From Carettochelys insculpta (taxonomy: Eukaryota > Chordata > Testudines > Carettochelyidae): a DNA stretch of 64,000 nucleotides. The notes under the pieces were generated by a model. It made no database searches and was not told where the DNA came from. It saw only the letters and a program-made list of their open reading frames with translations. This document shows positions 9,846 to 20,495 of the stretch, in pieces. A program made the translations under genes and the position numbers. The stretch is from NCBI RefSeq assembly GCF_033958435.1, contig NC_134140.1, positions 59,861,001 to 59,925,000 of the forward strand. Direction: 5' to 3'. Numbering within the stretch: the first letter of the stretch is position 1; every line of letters begins with the position of its first letter.

Positions 9846-12256
9846 ATGCAGCAATTAAACACTTTAAAAAGGGAGTGTGGGGGAGAGACACATTAAACCC
9901 CAAAAGATGAAAATCAAATCAAAATTGTGCTAGAGACTGTAAAACAACAAAAATATAAGACCTGCGTTTCCCTTAGTAAAAGGGTCAGTAACATTTGGCT
10001 CTCAGTCCATCAGGGTAATCCACTGGTGGACCACAGATTGCTGATGTTCAGCATCCAAGAGCATGACTCCTCAGAGCTCCCAGTGGCTGCAGTTGATGTG
10101 GAACAACAAACCACTGTCACTGGGAACTGCGGGAGCCAAGCCCACAGATCCTTAATGTCAGCAAAATCGCTCACTGCTTACCTGAAGACTACCAATCCCT
10201 GCCCTAGTAACTTCACTCAGGCAATTTGCACCAGAAAGAAAACGTCTTACTGAAACATACACAGTTGTTTTACGTGACAGCACCACTGTAACTCTGCAAG
10301 GTGTTTGGGGAGAGGAGGTCATTTGTATAAAGCACGAAAAGTTAAAAAAAAAATTGCTCAAAAACAAAAAAGTAGTGTTTCACAGACAATCATATTAATC
10401 ACAGAAAGTGATACAACATTTAGACCTGTAAATAAAACCCTTGAAGTAAGTCTTCCCTTCATAAGCGAAATTATGAGAGCTACAGTTTGTAAGTTACCCT
10501 AGGATATGGTAGTTACTCATCAGAATTGCTGTTCTTGAGTTGTCCTTCACTCCCGAAACACACAGTGGAGAGCCACAGCTTAATTCCTTGTACTCCAGCA
10601 TGTTAAAACAAATACTGAAAACAAAGTGCTCTCTTTTAAAACTCAGAAGGATACACTAATTCCTAGATTACTGGCATAAATCCTACATAAATGCAGGATT
10701 TCTCTCTTGGGGAAAGGCATCATTTAGATCTTCACTCATCAAAACATGATACACATCAATTATTGTTTCAAAGACCTTTTATTAAATTGCTAAAGAAATT
10801 CCCTCCTAGTGTAATCCTTTGTTTCTTTGCCACAAAAATTCCAATCCTGGCACATACAAACTCAAGCTACCAGGAACATCCAAATTACATTATGCTGGCA
10901 TTTGGTTTTTTGGAGGTACAAATTATGAAACTATGGAATATTTCGGTTGTAATTAACTGACTACTACTTAGCTATGTAACTAAACATGAAACCTTAATTC
11001 AAGTGCCACTAATCACATTTAATAAGGTTTTATAGGAGCATCTAAAAATGTCTGTTTTCAAAAGTTCCCCATCAGTGTATTCATCTTTTTGTCATGAAGC
11101 TACAATGTAAGCCAGAGTGCCCTATTTTTCTGTCAGGCCTAAGTTTTTTGGACAAGGTGCAGCCTAAGTCCAGACAATAAAAGAAAAAAAAAAAAGTAAA
11201 TAAAAAGATTTCAGGGTCCATTCAAAAGTTTTGGTTGATCCAGATTTGGTCTGTAGACTGTTATTGACTATCCCTGATGTAACTGACACTCTGAGGAGTG
11301 AGTGGAAGAATCAGGTTAATTGTAACTGATGTTTCAAACAGGCATTTTTAAATAACTAATTTTACAGTTTTAATTTAACTCTTTAGAGAGAAAGATATTC
11401 AATACATACTGTATAATCCTACTACAGTTACTGAATTAACTAGAAGCACCAGTGGCCTACTTTTGAATGCAAATTATTTTTAACTGGTATATGTCTTTGT
11501 AAAGTAACATTTTAAAAAACCCTTTTATTTCCAGCATGACACAGCTTACATGTTGATTTTTCTGAAAAGGAAAATGTTTTGCGAATTTGAACAAATACTG
11601 AACACAGTGCTTCCAAATAGCTGGTCCTTTAAAAGTTTAACACGTACCAAGATACTTGCATAGAAAATATGGAATATCACAATGAAACACCTGTAGTTTT
11701 TACTGCCGACAAGAGCAAGATTCAAACTTACTAAAATCCAATTCAAACCCAAACTTTGCCCTTAACCATAATGTTTATGTTCAAAGTAGACCCTGCTGGG
11801 TAAAGAATAAGTACAGAAAGTTTAAGTCACTAACTAGTATGGCTTTGTACTAATGCAACTGATCTGACAGAAGGGCAATACACATACCAGTAAATATACA
11901 CCCCAGCCGGCAAGATAATCTCCGTGAGTACTGCAAGTCTTACATTCTATGTATCATTACTCAGTACAGGTCTGGCACTGCACAGAGATTTGTGCAGTTT
12001 GAGGAATAATAAAGGTATTAAAGTTCATCCACAGTAGCAGAAGGAAGAGCCTGGTACAGGGAATCCTTCCCTTGAACCTGGATGCAGATTAGAAAACAAT
12101 GATGTTGAGGGAAGTGAGTGTGCCTAAGGGGTATCTAGGAGTCTACTTGAACTTTTGATCCCAAGCACTGAAGAGAAAGGTCATGAATCACTGGATCACT
12201 AAAAACAACTTCATATAATTGATTTGTTTGGCTATTTAGAGAGAGAACTAAATACA
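9846..12256. other. Intronic sequence, nothing recognised
   Basis: AT-rich STOX2 intron without recognised repeats or exons. Poly-A runs occur near 10345 and 11185. Confidence 0.45.
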
Positions 12257-12583
12257 CAGTTCAAAAATATTAACAGAGAGAAAGCCGTGCTAGTCTATAT
12301 ACTATGAAAACAAAAAAGCAGTCCAGTAGCACTTTAAAGACTAACAAAATAATTTATTAGGTGATGAGCTTTCGTGGGACAGACCCACTTCTTCAGATGA
12401 TAGCCATACCAGAACAGATTCGATATTTAAATAGCGCTATTTAAATATCGAATCTGTTCTGGTATGGCTATCATCTGAAAAAGTGGGTCTGTCCCACAAA
12501 AGCTCATCACCTAATAAATTATTTTATTAGTCTTTAAAGTGCTACTGGACTGTTTTTTTTTTTTGTTTTCAGTTGAAAAATAT
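12257..12583. mobile_element. Near-perfect palindromic PLE foldback with 14-bp target duplication
   Basis: The core 12271-12569 is a head-to-head pair of the PLE 3' tail. The centre reads 'tttaaatagcgctatttaaa' (about 12423-12442). The arms carry 'gtgggacagacccacttctt' on the left and 'aagtgggtctgtcccacaaa' on the right. Flanking copies 'cagttcaaaaatat' (12257-12270) and 'cagttgaaaaatat' (12570-12583) differ at one base. The tail matches that of the PLE at 7800-7920. Confidence 0.85.
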
Positions 12584-13859
12584 GTAAAACTGAAGAAAAA
12601 CTAAGGAGAAAACTGGTTAACAAGAGAAGTGTGCTGTTTCAATACCAACCTCTGTCATAATTCAGGGTCAGCACCATTTCAGCTGCCTTTCAGCCGTTCC
12701 TCTCGCACTGCATCTCACCTTTCCTACACACCTATACCTATATTTTGGCCTTATCCACACAAAATTTTCTGGACCTAGAACTTCCCACAGTTGTTACCTC
12801 TGGGCAAGCATCTCTGGCAGGAACAACAATGAGCATCTCTCAGTTACCAAAGACTACCAGCTTTTTAAGTAACATATTATATAGACCTGTTCTGGGTTGG
12901 ATGGCATAATGTTCAAAATACAGCGGTTCCTTCGTGGAGACTTGTCTACCCCTGTGCTCCTAGCATTTTCTGTGAGAAAAGGAGGGGAGACAAGAGCTGT
13001 GCTGGTGTCAAGGACAATGGAAAATATGGAACAAAATTTTAACCTAACGTGATACAAATCTAGTTCAAAATGGGCAGGTGTTTAAAACTTTGTTTTAAAC
13101 TTTTCCATTTGAGACTTCTTGTCTAGTGCAAATGTCCATAGATTTCCTGTCTCTCTCTTAGTTGATGAGATTAGTCAGGAAAGTGAGTAAAATGGGATTG
13201 TTTTACTTGACTTACTAACTATTTGAGTTACTCAAAAGATTCCCATTGACTTCAATGGGCTTTGGATCACCACCAATCAGCAGTCAACTGATACATGCTT
13301 ATTATATTTAGACAAATGTTTAGTCTTCTTAGAACCAATACCATTATATAGCAAACAGATGGATTCTGTTCTGCCTTATGCCTGTGGGTCTTTTGTATAT
13401 ATGTGAAGTGCCCAGCATGCTAGGCACTAGTCACTATTTGGCCAGCTGAGTGTGGCTAGTTGGCTTGAACAATAAATACGTTTTCAACATATAGTGACTA
13501 ATTTGCATAGGGGCTCCTGCTACAGAAGTGGTTGGACACCAGGGGTCTCCATACAGTACCTAAGTCATGAGGTGTATTCTGAATTTTTAAGAATGGCCTA
13601 TGGTCAAAGGAGACACTGGGAAATGGTCCTCAGTGGCCTATGCGCCAAGATGTCAGAATGGAAGAGGCATCAATCAAGCAACCAATAGTCAAAGGTAAAG
13701 TAGCTGTGATTTTTCACACAGCAGTATTGGAACTGATTAAGTGCATAAAAGCAGAGAGGAGTTATTCACATATCTGTGGGAGGAGGGGGGCACACAGGAC
13801 TGTTCCTTAACCCTGTGTATTTGTTTCAATGTTACAAAGGCTGGGAAGGTCTTGGGGGT
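12584..13859. other. Intronic sequence with faint old repeats
   Basis: Mostly unrecognised STOX2 intron. 'cccattgacttcaatgggct' at about 13243-13262 is a motif often seen in old amniote interspersed repeats. The family cannot be named. Confidence 0.35.
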
Positions 13860-14096
13860 GGGGGACTCACCAGGCGACGTCCCAGGAACCCTCCAGCTAG
13901 CCCCACGCCCAGATTTGCCCTCCCACACTGGAGCAAGGATTCGGGGACCGGAGCTGGGAGGGCAGCGGAGACCCAAGTCCCCTCAGACCCCGGGGAGCTG
14001 AAGTACTTACTGGGGGGGAGGGCTCCTGCCCTGACGCTCTGTACCTAGTCCCCGCCTGGAGTCGAAGCGCCCGGCAGAAAGTCAGCGACTGGGGGC

Positions 14097-14112
14097 GGGG
14101 GGGGGGGGGGGG
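14097..14112. repeat. Poly-G run next to STOX2 exon 1 donor
   Basis: Sixteen consecutive G on the plus strand, preceded by 'gggggc'. It lies about 20 bases inside the intron from the splice donor at 14131-14132. In the transcript it is a C run; the plus strand could form a quadruplex. Confidence 0.9.
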
Positions 14113-14132
14113 CGCGAGGGACGCACACTTAC

Positions 14133-14448
14133 CCAGGCACTGGATGCGGAAGCCGGCGGGGGGCTTGAGCGCGCGGCGCGCCCAGCCCTGGCGCAGCGCC
14201 TCCAGGTGCCGCTCCTCGCCCTGCAGCAGCAGCACGCGCTCGCCCAGCCAGCCCAGGAAGAAGGTCTCGGCCACGGCGGCGGTGACGCGCGGGTTCCAGA
14301 AGTGCCGCATGTTCTCCCGCTTGAACTCGGCGAAGAGCTCGTAGCCCAGCGGGGGGCGGCCGGGCGGGGACGGCCGCTCGCCGGGGCTCAGCACAATGGC
14401 CAGGGAGTGCGGGGCCAGCTGCAGCCGCTTCTCCGCCGGCCGGGGCAT
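14133..14448 (-). CDS. STOX2: STOX2 first coding exon (partial gene)
   Basis: Storkhead-box proteins are winged-helix DNA-binding factors. The 105 residues start MPRPAEKRLQLAPHSLAIVL and contain FAEFKRENMRHFWN, FFLGWLGERVLLLQG and LKPPAGFRIQCLG, which resemble the STOX1 first exon in order and spacing. The exon ends G|gtaag (phase 1). The ATG at 14446-14448 has G at -3 and sits where STOX1 begins; the open frame continues far upstream but reads low-complexity GC-rich sequence. The STOX2 name rests on synteny: TRAPPC11 lies upstream in the same orientation, as in human. The commonly described human STOX2 starts differently (MKKTRS...), so this would be an alternative upstream first exon. No later STOX2 exon lies in 1-14132. 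STOX1 cannot be fully excluded from one exon. Confidence 0.75.
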
Positions 14449-14813
14449 CGCTGCCGCCAGCGCGGAGCGCAGCCTCGGCGGGAAGGGCGGCCGGGCCGGG
14501 CGGGAGAAAGGCTGGACGCGGCTCCGCCCCTGCCGCCCGCCCGCAGCACGTGTGCGCCCACCTGCTGCCCCGCCCCTGCTCCGCCCGCCCGGTAGGGGGC
14601 CGCTTGGGGCGTTCACCCGCTGCCCCGAGAGTTGCTGAAGGGTCTCGCCTGAGCCGCTGGGCGGCTCCTTGCGCCGCCTCCCAGCCGCTGCACAGCTTAG
14701 CCTCCGCAGCCGGGGCCCCCAGCGTGCCCCGAGGACCGTTAGCGTGCGCGGTGCGACGGGGCTCGGGATCCCCCATCGCCCGGCGGGGGCCCGCCCTGTG
14801 CCTCTGTTCCCCG

Positions 14814-14974
14814 AAGTTACTCGAGTAAAAGTGCAGCCCTGCGTACTTGAGTACATTCTGCATGTGACGGGTTGTGTGCTTTGTCTGAAGCACTTTTCCG
14901 GAGGGACACGCGTGAGTTAAGTACGTTCCTCCACCCCCACCTCAAAGCAGCTGTACTTTTACTCAGGTCACTTT
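14814..14974. repeat. Foldback element at the STOX2 promoter edge
   Basis: The left arm 'gttactcgagtaaaagtgca' pairs with the right arm 'tgtacttttactcaggtcac'. Smaller inner pairs ('gtacttgagtac') also occur. It looks like a short inverted-repeat transposon whose outer end lies about 370-520 bp upstream of the STOX2 start codon. No target duplication was identified. Confidence 0.55.
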
Positions 14975-15529
14975 TGGGTACTTTCTCCCCCGCGTGCACT
15001 TCACCTTACAGCTGCACAGAGAGGTATGTCTGCTCCAGCAGCCTGCTATGAATCATTTGCTATTTAGGAGGTAAGCAAATGCATTTTGTCAGCATGGGGA
15101 GTTGAGTCTTCCCCCAAGTTTGCATTGGGCAAGGTGGGCCACAGGCCAAGAAGTCAGAAAACTCCTGCCCTAGCCAAGGGACCCCCGAACTTGCTGCTGT
15201 CTCTTTCAGGAGGGCCCTTGTACAAGGCTTGTCAAAGCTGCAGGCTTACAAAGGTGGCCTTTAACACAAAATTCTTTTCCTCCTCGGGAAGTGACACTTC
15301 ACATTATTCTAGTGGAAAGAACCGGATTAGTTTTCAGACCCAGACAGACACTACCCGGCCGCACTTTGTAGGCAGGTGAAAGACATTGCTCCTGGTCCAG
15401 AACAGTTTGATAAAATTTTCATTGGCTTTTTAGCCTTTATTCTGGTCCTGTGCTTTTGCATTTCTTTCAGTTTGGACAGTAACCACCAAAGTTACTTTGA
15501 CGTAGATTCTCATGCACAAGTCTGTTTTG
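14975..15529. other. Intergenic sequence, nothing recognised
   Basis: Upstream flank of STOX2. No gene or repeat family was recognised. Confidence 0.45.
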
Positions 15530-15539
15530 CATTTCTCTG

Positions 15540-15665
15540 TCACCTTCCATCTGAGGATCTCAAATCACTTTAAAAACATTAATGAATCAACCCACAGCAG
15601 CCTCACAAGAGTGGCATATTTCCCCTTTTCACAGATGGGGAAACTGAAGCACTGAAAATTAAAGG
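15540..15665 (-). repeat. MIR-like SINE fragment
   Basis: 'cacagatggggaaactgaag' at about 15631-15650, preceded by 'agcctcacaagagtggcata', is the reverse complement of the MIR-type core around CAGTTTCCCCATCTGT. It is an old, degenerate copy. Confidence 0.6.
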
Positions 15666-15689
15666 CCTTCTATACAGAAGGCTGAGCAC

Positions 15690-16290
15690 CCAAAATGCCT
15701 CCAGTAAACCCTCGAGATATGCGCAACTGACCTGCACATGTCCCCCATTAACGCAACTGCTGCCCTTGACAGGAGTGGTTTCCTGGTCCCTGGAATGGCA
15801 GGGAGCTGGGAACCAGGCATCAGCCTGGCTCCTGGCTCCTGTCCGCTTGCAGAACTAGGAAATTGAGCAGGACAGTAGTTCTGGTCACTTTCCTGGCTCC
15901 AAGGAGGAGAGGAGAGGGGAGCCAGGCTGCCCCTGGTTCCTGGGTCCATTCAGCAGGCTGGATCCAGGAAACTGCTGCCCTGGTCAGTTCCTGGCTCTGC
16001 AAGTGGAGGGGAGCTGGGAGCCAGGCTTCCCCTTGGCTCCTGTGGCTGGTCAGTTTCCCGGGTCCCACAAGAGCAGGGAGACAGGAAGCAGGCTGCCCCC
16101 TGGTTCCCGGCTCCCCACCACTCTGGGAGCCAGGAAACTGACCAGCCTGTTTCCCAGTTCCTGAAACCCCAGGGGAGCCTGGAACCAGGCAGCAGCTTGA
16201 TTCCTGTCTGCTCTTGACTTGTGCAAAAATTTGAGTTATGCTGGGGTTGCAGGAACCCAAACCCTGTGTAACTTGAGCATTTACTGTACT
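15690..16290. repeat. GC-rich repeat family A, copy 1, with internal subrepeats
   Basis: It contains several diverged units built from 'ggtcagtttcctggctcc', 'gagctgggaaccaggc' and their variants, in both orientations. The ends are AT-richer: 'ctcgagatatgcgcaactga' on the left and 'gttatgctggggttgcagga' on the right. A second copy lies at 52480-52985. Open frames of 90-146 codons here are proline/serine-rich by-products. Confidence 0.6.
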
Positions 16291-17875
16291 AAAATCAGCA
16301 CACAGCAGCTCTGAAGATCAAGCCCTAACTGGTTTGCCACAGGCTACCAATCACATAGCCCAAATTTCCCAACTTTGGGCATGTCTACAGTGTTACAGCA
16401 ATGGCATTGTAGATGCGCTGATGTAGTCGCATAATGAAGATATTTGCTAGACTCTAGGTGTCCAACCAGTTCTGCAGTGAACTAGACACATTATTCTGAA
16501 ACTGTATGTATTGTTCAAGCCAACCAGCCATACTCAACTGGCCAAATAACCAGAGTGGGTAGAGTGTTGGACACCCTAGTGTTAGAATGACAGAAGAGGT
16601 TTTCCTGTCCGTGTAGCAGTCCCCCTCTCCGAAAGGTAGCAGATTGATCAATAGGAAAATCCTTCCGTTGCCACTTCAGCACTGGTTTCCTGTCACTCTT
16701 TGGTTTTGTAACAGCTTTTTGCTGCCTTCCCAAATGGAAAGAGGGGAAGGCAGCAATCCAAATTTGTGCGCAAATCCAAGACTCGCCAGATTCATTCTAA
16801 TGAGTCTAAAGTTTAACTGTAAGAATGCTTTCTGTAATACTTACATCTGGTCAGCACTGCCCAAGCATATTTAAACTATGTTAGCATGAACTGGATTACA
16901 GGCTATATAGTTATCATGTTGTCTTCTGCTTCAGTTTCAGCAATGCTGAATTAATGTGTGTCCTTTTTGGAGGTGGCTCGGTAGAAATTTCCACTGATTA
17001 AAATGCAAGTTTCTTTTCTGTTTGCATTAGTTCTTTCCAGCGTCTTTTTTGTTTAAAAAAAAAAAAAAGAAGTAGAAGAGATGGTACTCAGCTGGGTCCC
17101 TGCCTCTCTGTCCAGGCAGTCCCATAGCTGAAGCTGCCATAATGCCAATTCAGAGTCACTATCAGCAAGTACCGGCACAAAAAAAAAAAAAAAGCACCGT
17201 CTCTTTCCCACCGGCTTAATATTTTATCATGTATCAGTATTTCCAAGTTGAAGGAACTCCCTCAGGGGTGCCAAACTATTGCAGATGTATAGGCAACAGA
17301 GCAGAAGAGCAACTGGTTACATAAAAACTGAACGACCCAGATCCATCCCTGCAAACACTGCAAATGTGCTGCTACAGCTGTAGGCAAATGGGTTAGGTAT
17401 ATCTTTAAAAGTCACCCACTTCCTTTGCTTACCTAACAAGACTGCAAGTAACATTTTCAAATGTGCTAAGTGACTTTGAAGCAGAAGTGAAAATGGGAGT
17501 TAGGTGGCACAATACCTGTGCGGTTCTGGGCCTTAGACACTTAAATCCTATTGACTGTCAGTGAGACTTAGGCTTCAAAGTGCCTGACTTGCTTTTGAAA
17601 ATGACACAGACTACTAGGTCTGTTAGATACTCTCGAAATTTCTATCCTGCATCTTGGGGCATGTGACTGTCTGAAAGAACAACTACCATAAGACAGGACA
17701 GAGGGCCAGGCAGCAACTTACAACCCCACCCAAGAGGCACATTTCTGCTCCCATGGCATTCATGTTATCCTTGAGCACACCAAATTGATAGCCCTTGCCC
17801 CAGCAGCCTGTAGCCTTTTGGAGAAACGGGGAACAAAGGGGCATTACAGCTATCGTCAAATGATCCATCCCCATT
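16291..17875. other. Intergenic sequence with old repeat traces
   Basis: 'ttgggcatgtctacagtgtt' at about 16375 resembles the terminus of the TCTACAC-type elements elsewhere in the window, but no partner end was found. Poly-A runs occur near 17055 and 17180. Otherwise unrecognised. Confidence 0.4.
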
Positions 17876-18239
17876 GTCCATTCCAGGGGTGAGCAACCTT
17901 TTTATTTTGGGCCCCATTTTTCATTGCTGCAATTAGCAGGGCCCCACAACCTGTTTAATGCAATCCAAACCAATGGAAATTTCAGTTATGGACATATGAA
18001 AAACAAAACCAAAAACCTTTTGGCATGTGTTAGAAAATAAGTTTGTAGAATGTAACAAAATTATTAAGCGGTACATAAATGTGAATATATCTATATTAAA
18101 ACAGTAACATATTTCAGCATTTTTAATGAAATGGGTGGGCCTGAGACCCAGCAGCTGATCATTCTGTGCCCTGCTCTTCCAAAGTTTCATGCACCTCTAA
18201 GGGATCCCACCTCCTACTGTGCACACCACTGGCCCATTG
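17876..18239. mobile_element. hAT-type MITE with imperfect 8-bp target duplication
   Basis: The element 17884-18231 begins 'caggggtgagcaacc' and ends 'gcacaccactg'. The flanking octamers 'gtccattc' (17876-17883) and 'gcccattg' (18232-18239) agree at 6 of 8 positions. No transposase remains. Confidence 0.6.
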
Positions 18240-18340
18240 CCAGCTTCTGTCAAACAGATGTAAGTATAAGGATAACTGACAGTCAGTAGGATTAAGCACC
18301 TCAGACCCAGAACCTCAGAGGTCACATTCCTTCTAAATTA

Positions 18341-18575
18341 CATTAAAATAGTGTGAGAGACGTAGCCGTATTCATCTGTACCTTAGAGAACAAGAAGTCC
18401 TGTGATACCTTACAGACTAAGATATTTTGGAGCATAACCTTCCATGGGCAAAGACCTGCTTCGTCTGCCTCATGCATCTGACGAAGCAGGTCTTTGCCCA
18501 TGAAAGCTTATGCTCCAAAATATCTGTTAGTCTATAAGGTGCCACGGGACTTTTTATTGTTCATTAAAATAGTGT
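18341..18575. mobile_element. Foldback PLE-tail element with perfect 14-bp target duplication
   Basis: Copies of 'cattaaaatagtgt' lie at 18341-18354 and 18562-18575. The core 18355-18561 has arms 'gggcaaagacctgcttcgtc' and 'gacgaagcaggtctttgccc' with a short spacer, then 'gatattttggagcataacct' against 'agcttatgctccaaaatatc'. It is the best-preserved type II foldback in the window. Confidence 0.85.
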
Positions 18576-18831
18576 AAGTTCAGGCTGTTTTGGAGTGTGA
18601 CCCTGTACTAATGGCACCCAATATCATCAGCTAATTAAACAGATCTTCGGCTCTTTAAAGAAAACAGTTTGATAGTGGTTCTATCTGAGAAGAAACTACT
18701 TGTCAACAACTAGGGTTCTGAAATCCTCTTTCTTTATTGCTCTTCTAATTATGGTCCCCATTTCCCTACTGTTTGTCTGTATGATCTCAGTCTGGTTCTT
18801 TAATAGTCTCTGTCTGCTGTATAATTAATTT

Positions 18832-19330
18832 TGTGAGGTGTAAATCAATTAACGCAGTGGGGCATGATTGGTTAGAGAATTCTCTTACCGTATGTTCGGA
18901 TTAGTTAGTGAAATTTTAGTGGAATGATTGGTTAAGGCACAGCTAAGCAGAACTTGTGTTACTATATAAACTGGGCTCAAAAAGGAAGTTATTTGGGAAC
19001 TAACTCCAGGACAGAGCTCCAAGCTCCAGCTACTACTGACTGCAGAAACTGGAGTCCCACAGGTGGACTTGATCCTAACCGGTCATCAAAGAAGTTAATT
19101 TGTCAGATTGAGATTGGTCAGCATTGTATGCTTAGCATGTGCATTCTGGTTTTGGTGACTGTTAATAAATAGAGGTTAAGTATGTTATTATTGTGTTAGA
19201 CTCTTTCACTGGTAAAAGACCCCACAAACCCACAGAGCATAAGGTCACACCTGAGCTCTAGGAACAGGTAAATGTGAGTGGCCTTAGATTGTGTGAGTGA
19301 CAGAGAATTCCATGTGGGTAACAGACTAAA
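18832..19330 (+). mobile_element. Solo LTR-like sequence of an endogenous retrovirus
   Basis: Starts TGTGAGG. It has two CCAAT-type boxes ('gcatgattggttagag' near 18863 and 'aatgattggttaaggc' near 18922), a TATA-like 'actatataaac' at about 18961, and a polyadenylation-like 'ttaataaatag' at about 19162 in the expected order of U3, R and U5. No gag, pol or env sequence adjoins it. The 3' boundary is uncertain. Confidence 0.6.
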
Positions 19331-19359
19331 GAACACTTCAGAGCATGATATTGCATCCC

Positions 19360-19650
19360 TCACCATACTGCTTAATTGCTATGGATGGTTGTACCCTCCC
19401 TTTACTCATCTAATTCTTTTTCAAAGCTTATTATCCTCGTAACCTTCACAACATCCTCTGGTAAAGAATTCCCAGGGTTGACTATGCATTGTGTGAGGGA
19501 AATAGTTCCTTTTGTTTTAAATCTGCTGCCTATTAATTTCCTTTGGTGACCCCTAGTTCTTGTGTTATGAGGAGCAAATTATGCTGCTTTATTTATTGTC
19601 TCCACATCAGTCGTTATTTTATAGACTTCTCTCATATCCCCCTTAGTCAA
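19360..19650 (-). mobile_element. CR1 LINE fragment, antisense
   Basis: 'aaccttcacaacatcctctg', 'gttgactatgcattgtgtga' and 'tttattgtctccacatcagt' match the corresponding blocks of the CR1 copies at 1-620 and 63400-63600. Degenerate, with no long frame. Confidence 0.75.
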
Positions 19651-20154
19651 GGTGATGCTGGGGTGGGGTATGAGGAGTCACATGCATCCCCCAAGGCATT
19701 AGGAGCCTGCCAGCAGCTGGTAGGAGCAACAGTGAAGCTGCAGCAGCAGCAGCACCAGTAGTAGGAGTCTATGCCACCCTCTGCCACCGCCCCCCAGGCA
19801 GTGGTGGGGAAAGCACAGCAAGGCAGCCCTAGCTCACACTGCTCTTCAGCTGCATGGCTCTGGCAGTGGAGGCTTTACTTCTCTTTGGGTCCCACCACCA
19901 CAGGGAATGCAGGGGGCCCCCACTGTTGCTGCTGCCCCCCACCAGCCTCCCCTGTAATCCCTGAGGCTGCATCCCTGGCTGACAGGGTGCAATGGTGTTG
20001 AGGATGTAGGGCAGCACCAGGAAGGGGCACTGGCAGTGTTTTCTTCCCCTCCCCCATAGGTACTCTCAGGCTGGATTGCACAACTGGTCCAGCCAGGGGT
20101 GCCCTGCAGGCTGGGAGTGTGAGACCTCGACTGTATGTATTAACTTCACTTAAA
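19651..20154. repeat. GC-rich sequence, unclassified, with CAG-type runs
   Basis: GC-rich segment containing 'gctgcagcagcagcagcacc' near 19738 and proline-rich chance frames. The repeat-like composition differs from its surroundings. No domain was recognised. Confidence 0.35.
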
Positions 20155-20495
20155 GCTGCTTTTAGTCCCTGGGCCGCAACCTCACCACCTTCTTCACCCT
20201 CTTCTCGGGGCTTTCAGCCAGTTAGTCCCAGCACCCAGGCAGGAGTTCCCCTTGCCATGCAAACAACTGCTCTGTCCAAGGTACTACCCTTCCTGCAGTC
20301 CAATAGGAACACAGTCTCACTCCTGGAGCTCCTTGCAGTAACTGTTTGTTTCTAGGCTACAGCTCTTTTTATATAATCCTGCCAGGTCCTGATTGGCTGT
20401 TCCATGCAACCTCTTACTGATTGGCTGCCCCCTGTGCAGCCTCACTAGGCTGTTTTTAACTCCTTCCTTGCTACTGTGGGACAAACACATCATCA
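20155..20495. repeat. Possible LTR fragment
   Basis: It contains two CCAAT-type boxes ('cctgattggctgttc' near 20388 and 'actgattggctgccc' near 20417) and a TATA-like 'tttatataatcc' near 20369. This layout suggests a retroelement LTR but the ends are not defined. Confidence 0.3.

Larger units (their letters stand above)
13860..14850. promoter_or_regulatory. CpG island over STOX2 first exon
   Basis: Strongly GC- and CpG-rich against AT-rich surroundings. It includes repeated 'ggcggg' and 'ccgccc' boxes, which are Sp1-like. It covers the coding exon at 14133-14448 and the region upstream of its start codon (14449-14850). This is the expected setting of a broadly expressed, TATA-less promoter directing minus-strand transcription. 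Confidence 0.75.

Noticed and set aside
14133..14448. Calling this exon STOX1
   Set aside because: The sequence is STOX1-like, but TRAPPC11 is the neighbour of STOX2, while STOX1 lies near CCAR1 and DDX50 in human. STOX2 is therefore preferred, with remaining doubt.
13897..14856. 319-codon minus frame covering the STOX2 exon
   Set aside because: Only 14448-14133 resembles the storkhead N-terminus. The upstream part is low-complexity GC-rich 5' sequence, and the downstream part reads through a good splice donor into the intron.
14129..14893. 254-codon minus frame overlapping STOX2 exon 1
   Set aside because: A shifted-frame shadow in CpG-rich DNA (alanine/arginine/glycine-rich) with no family resemblance.
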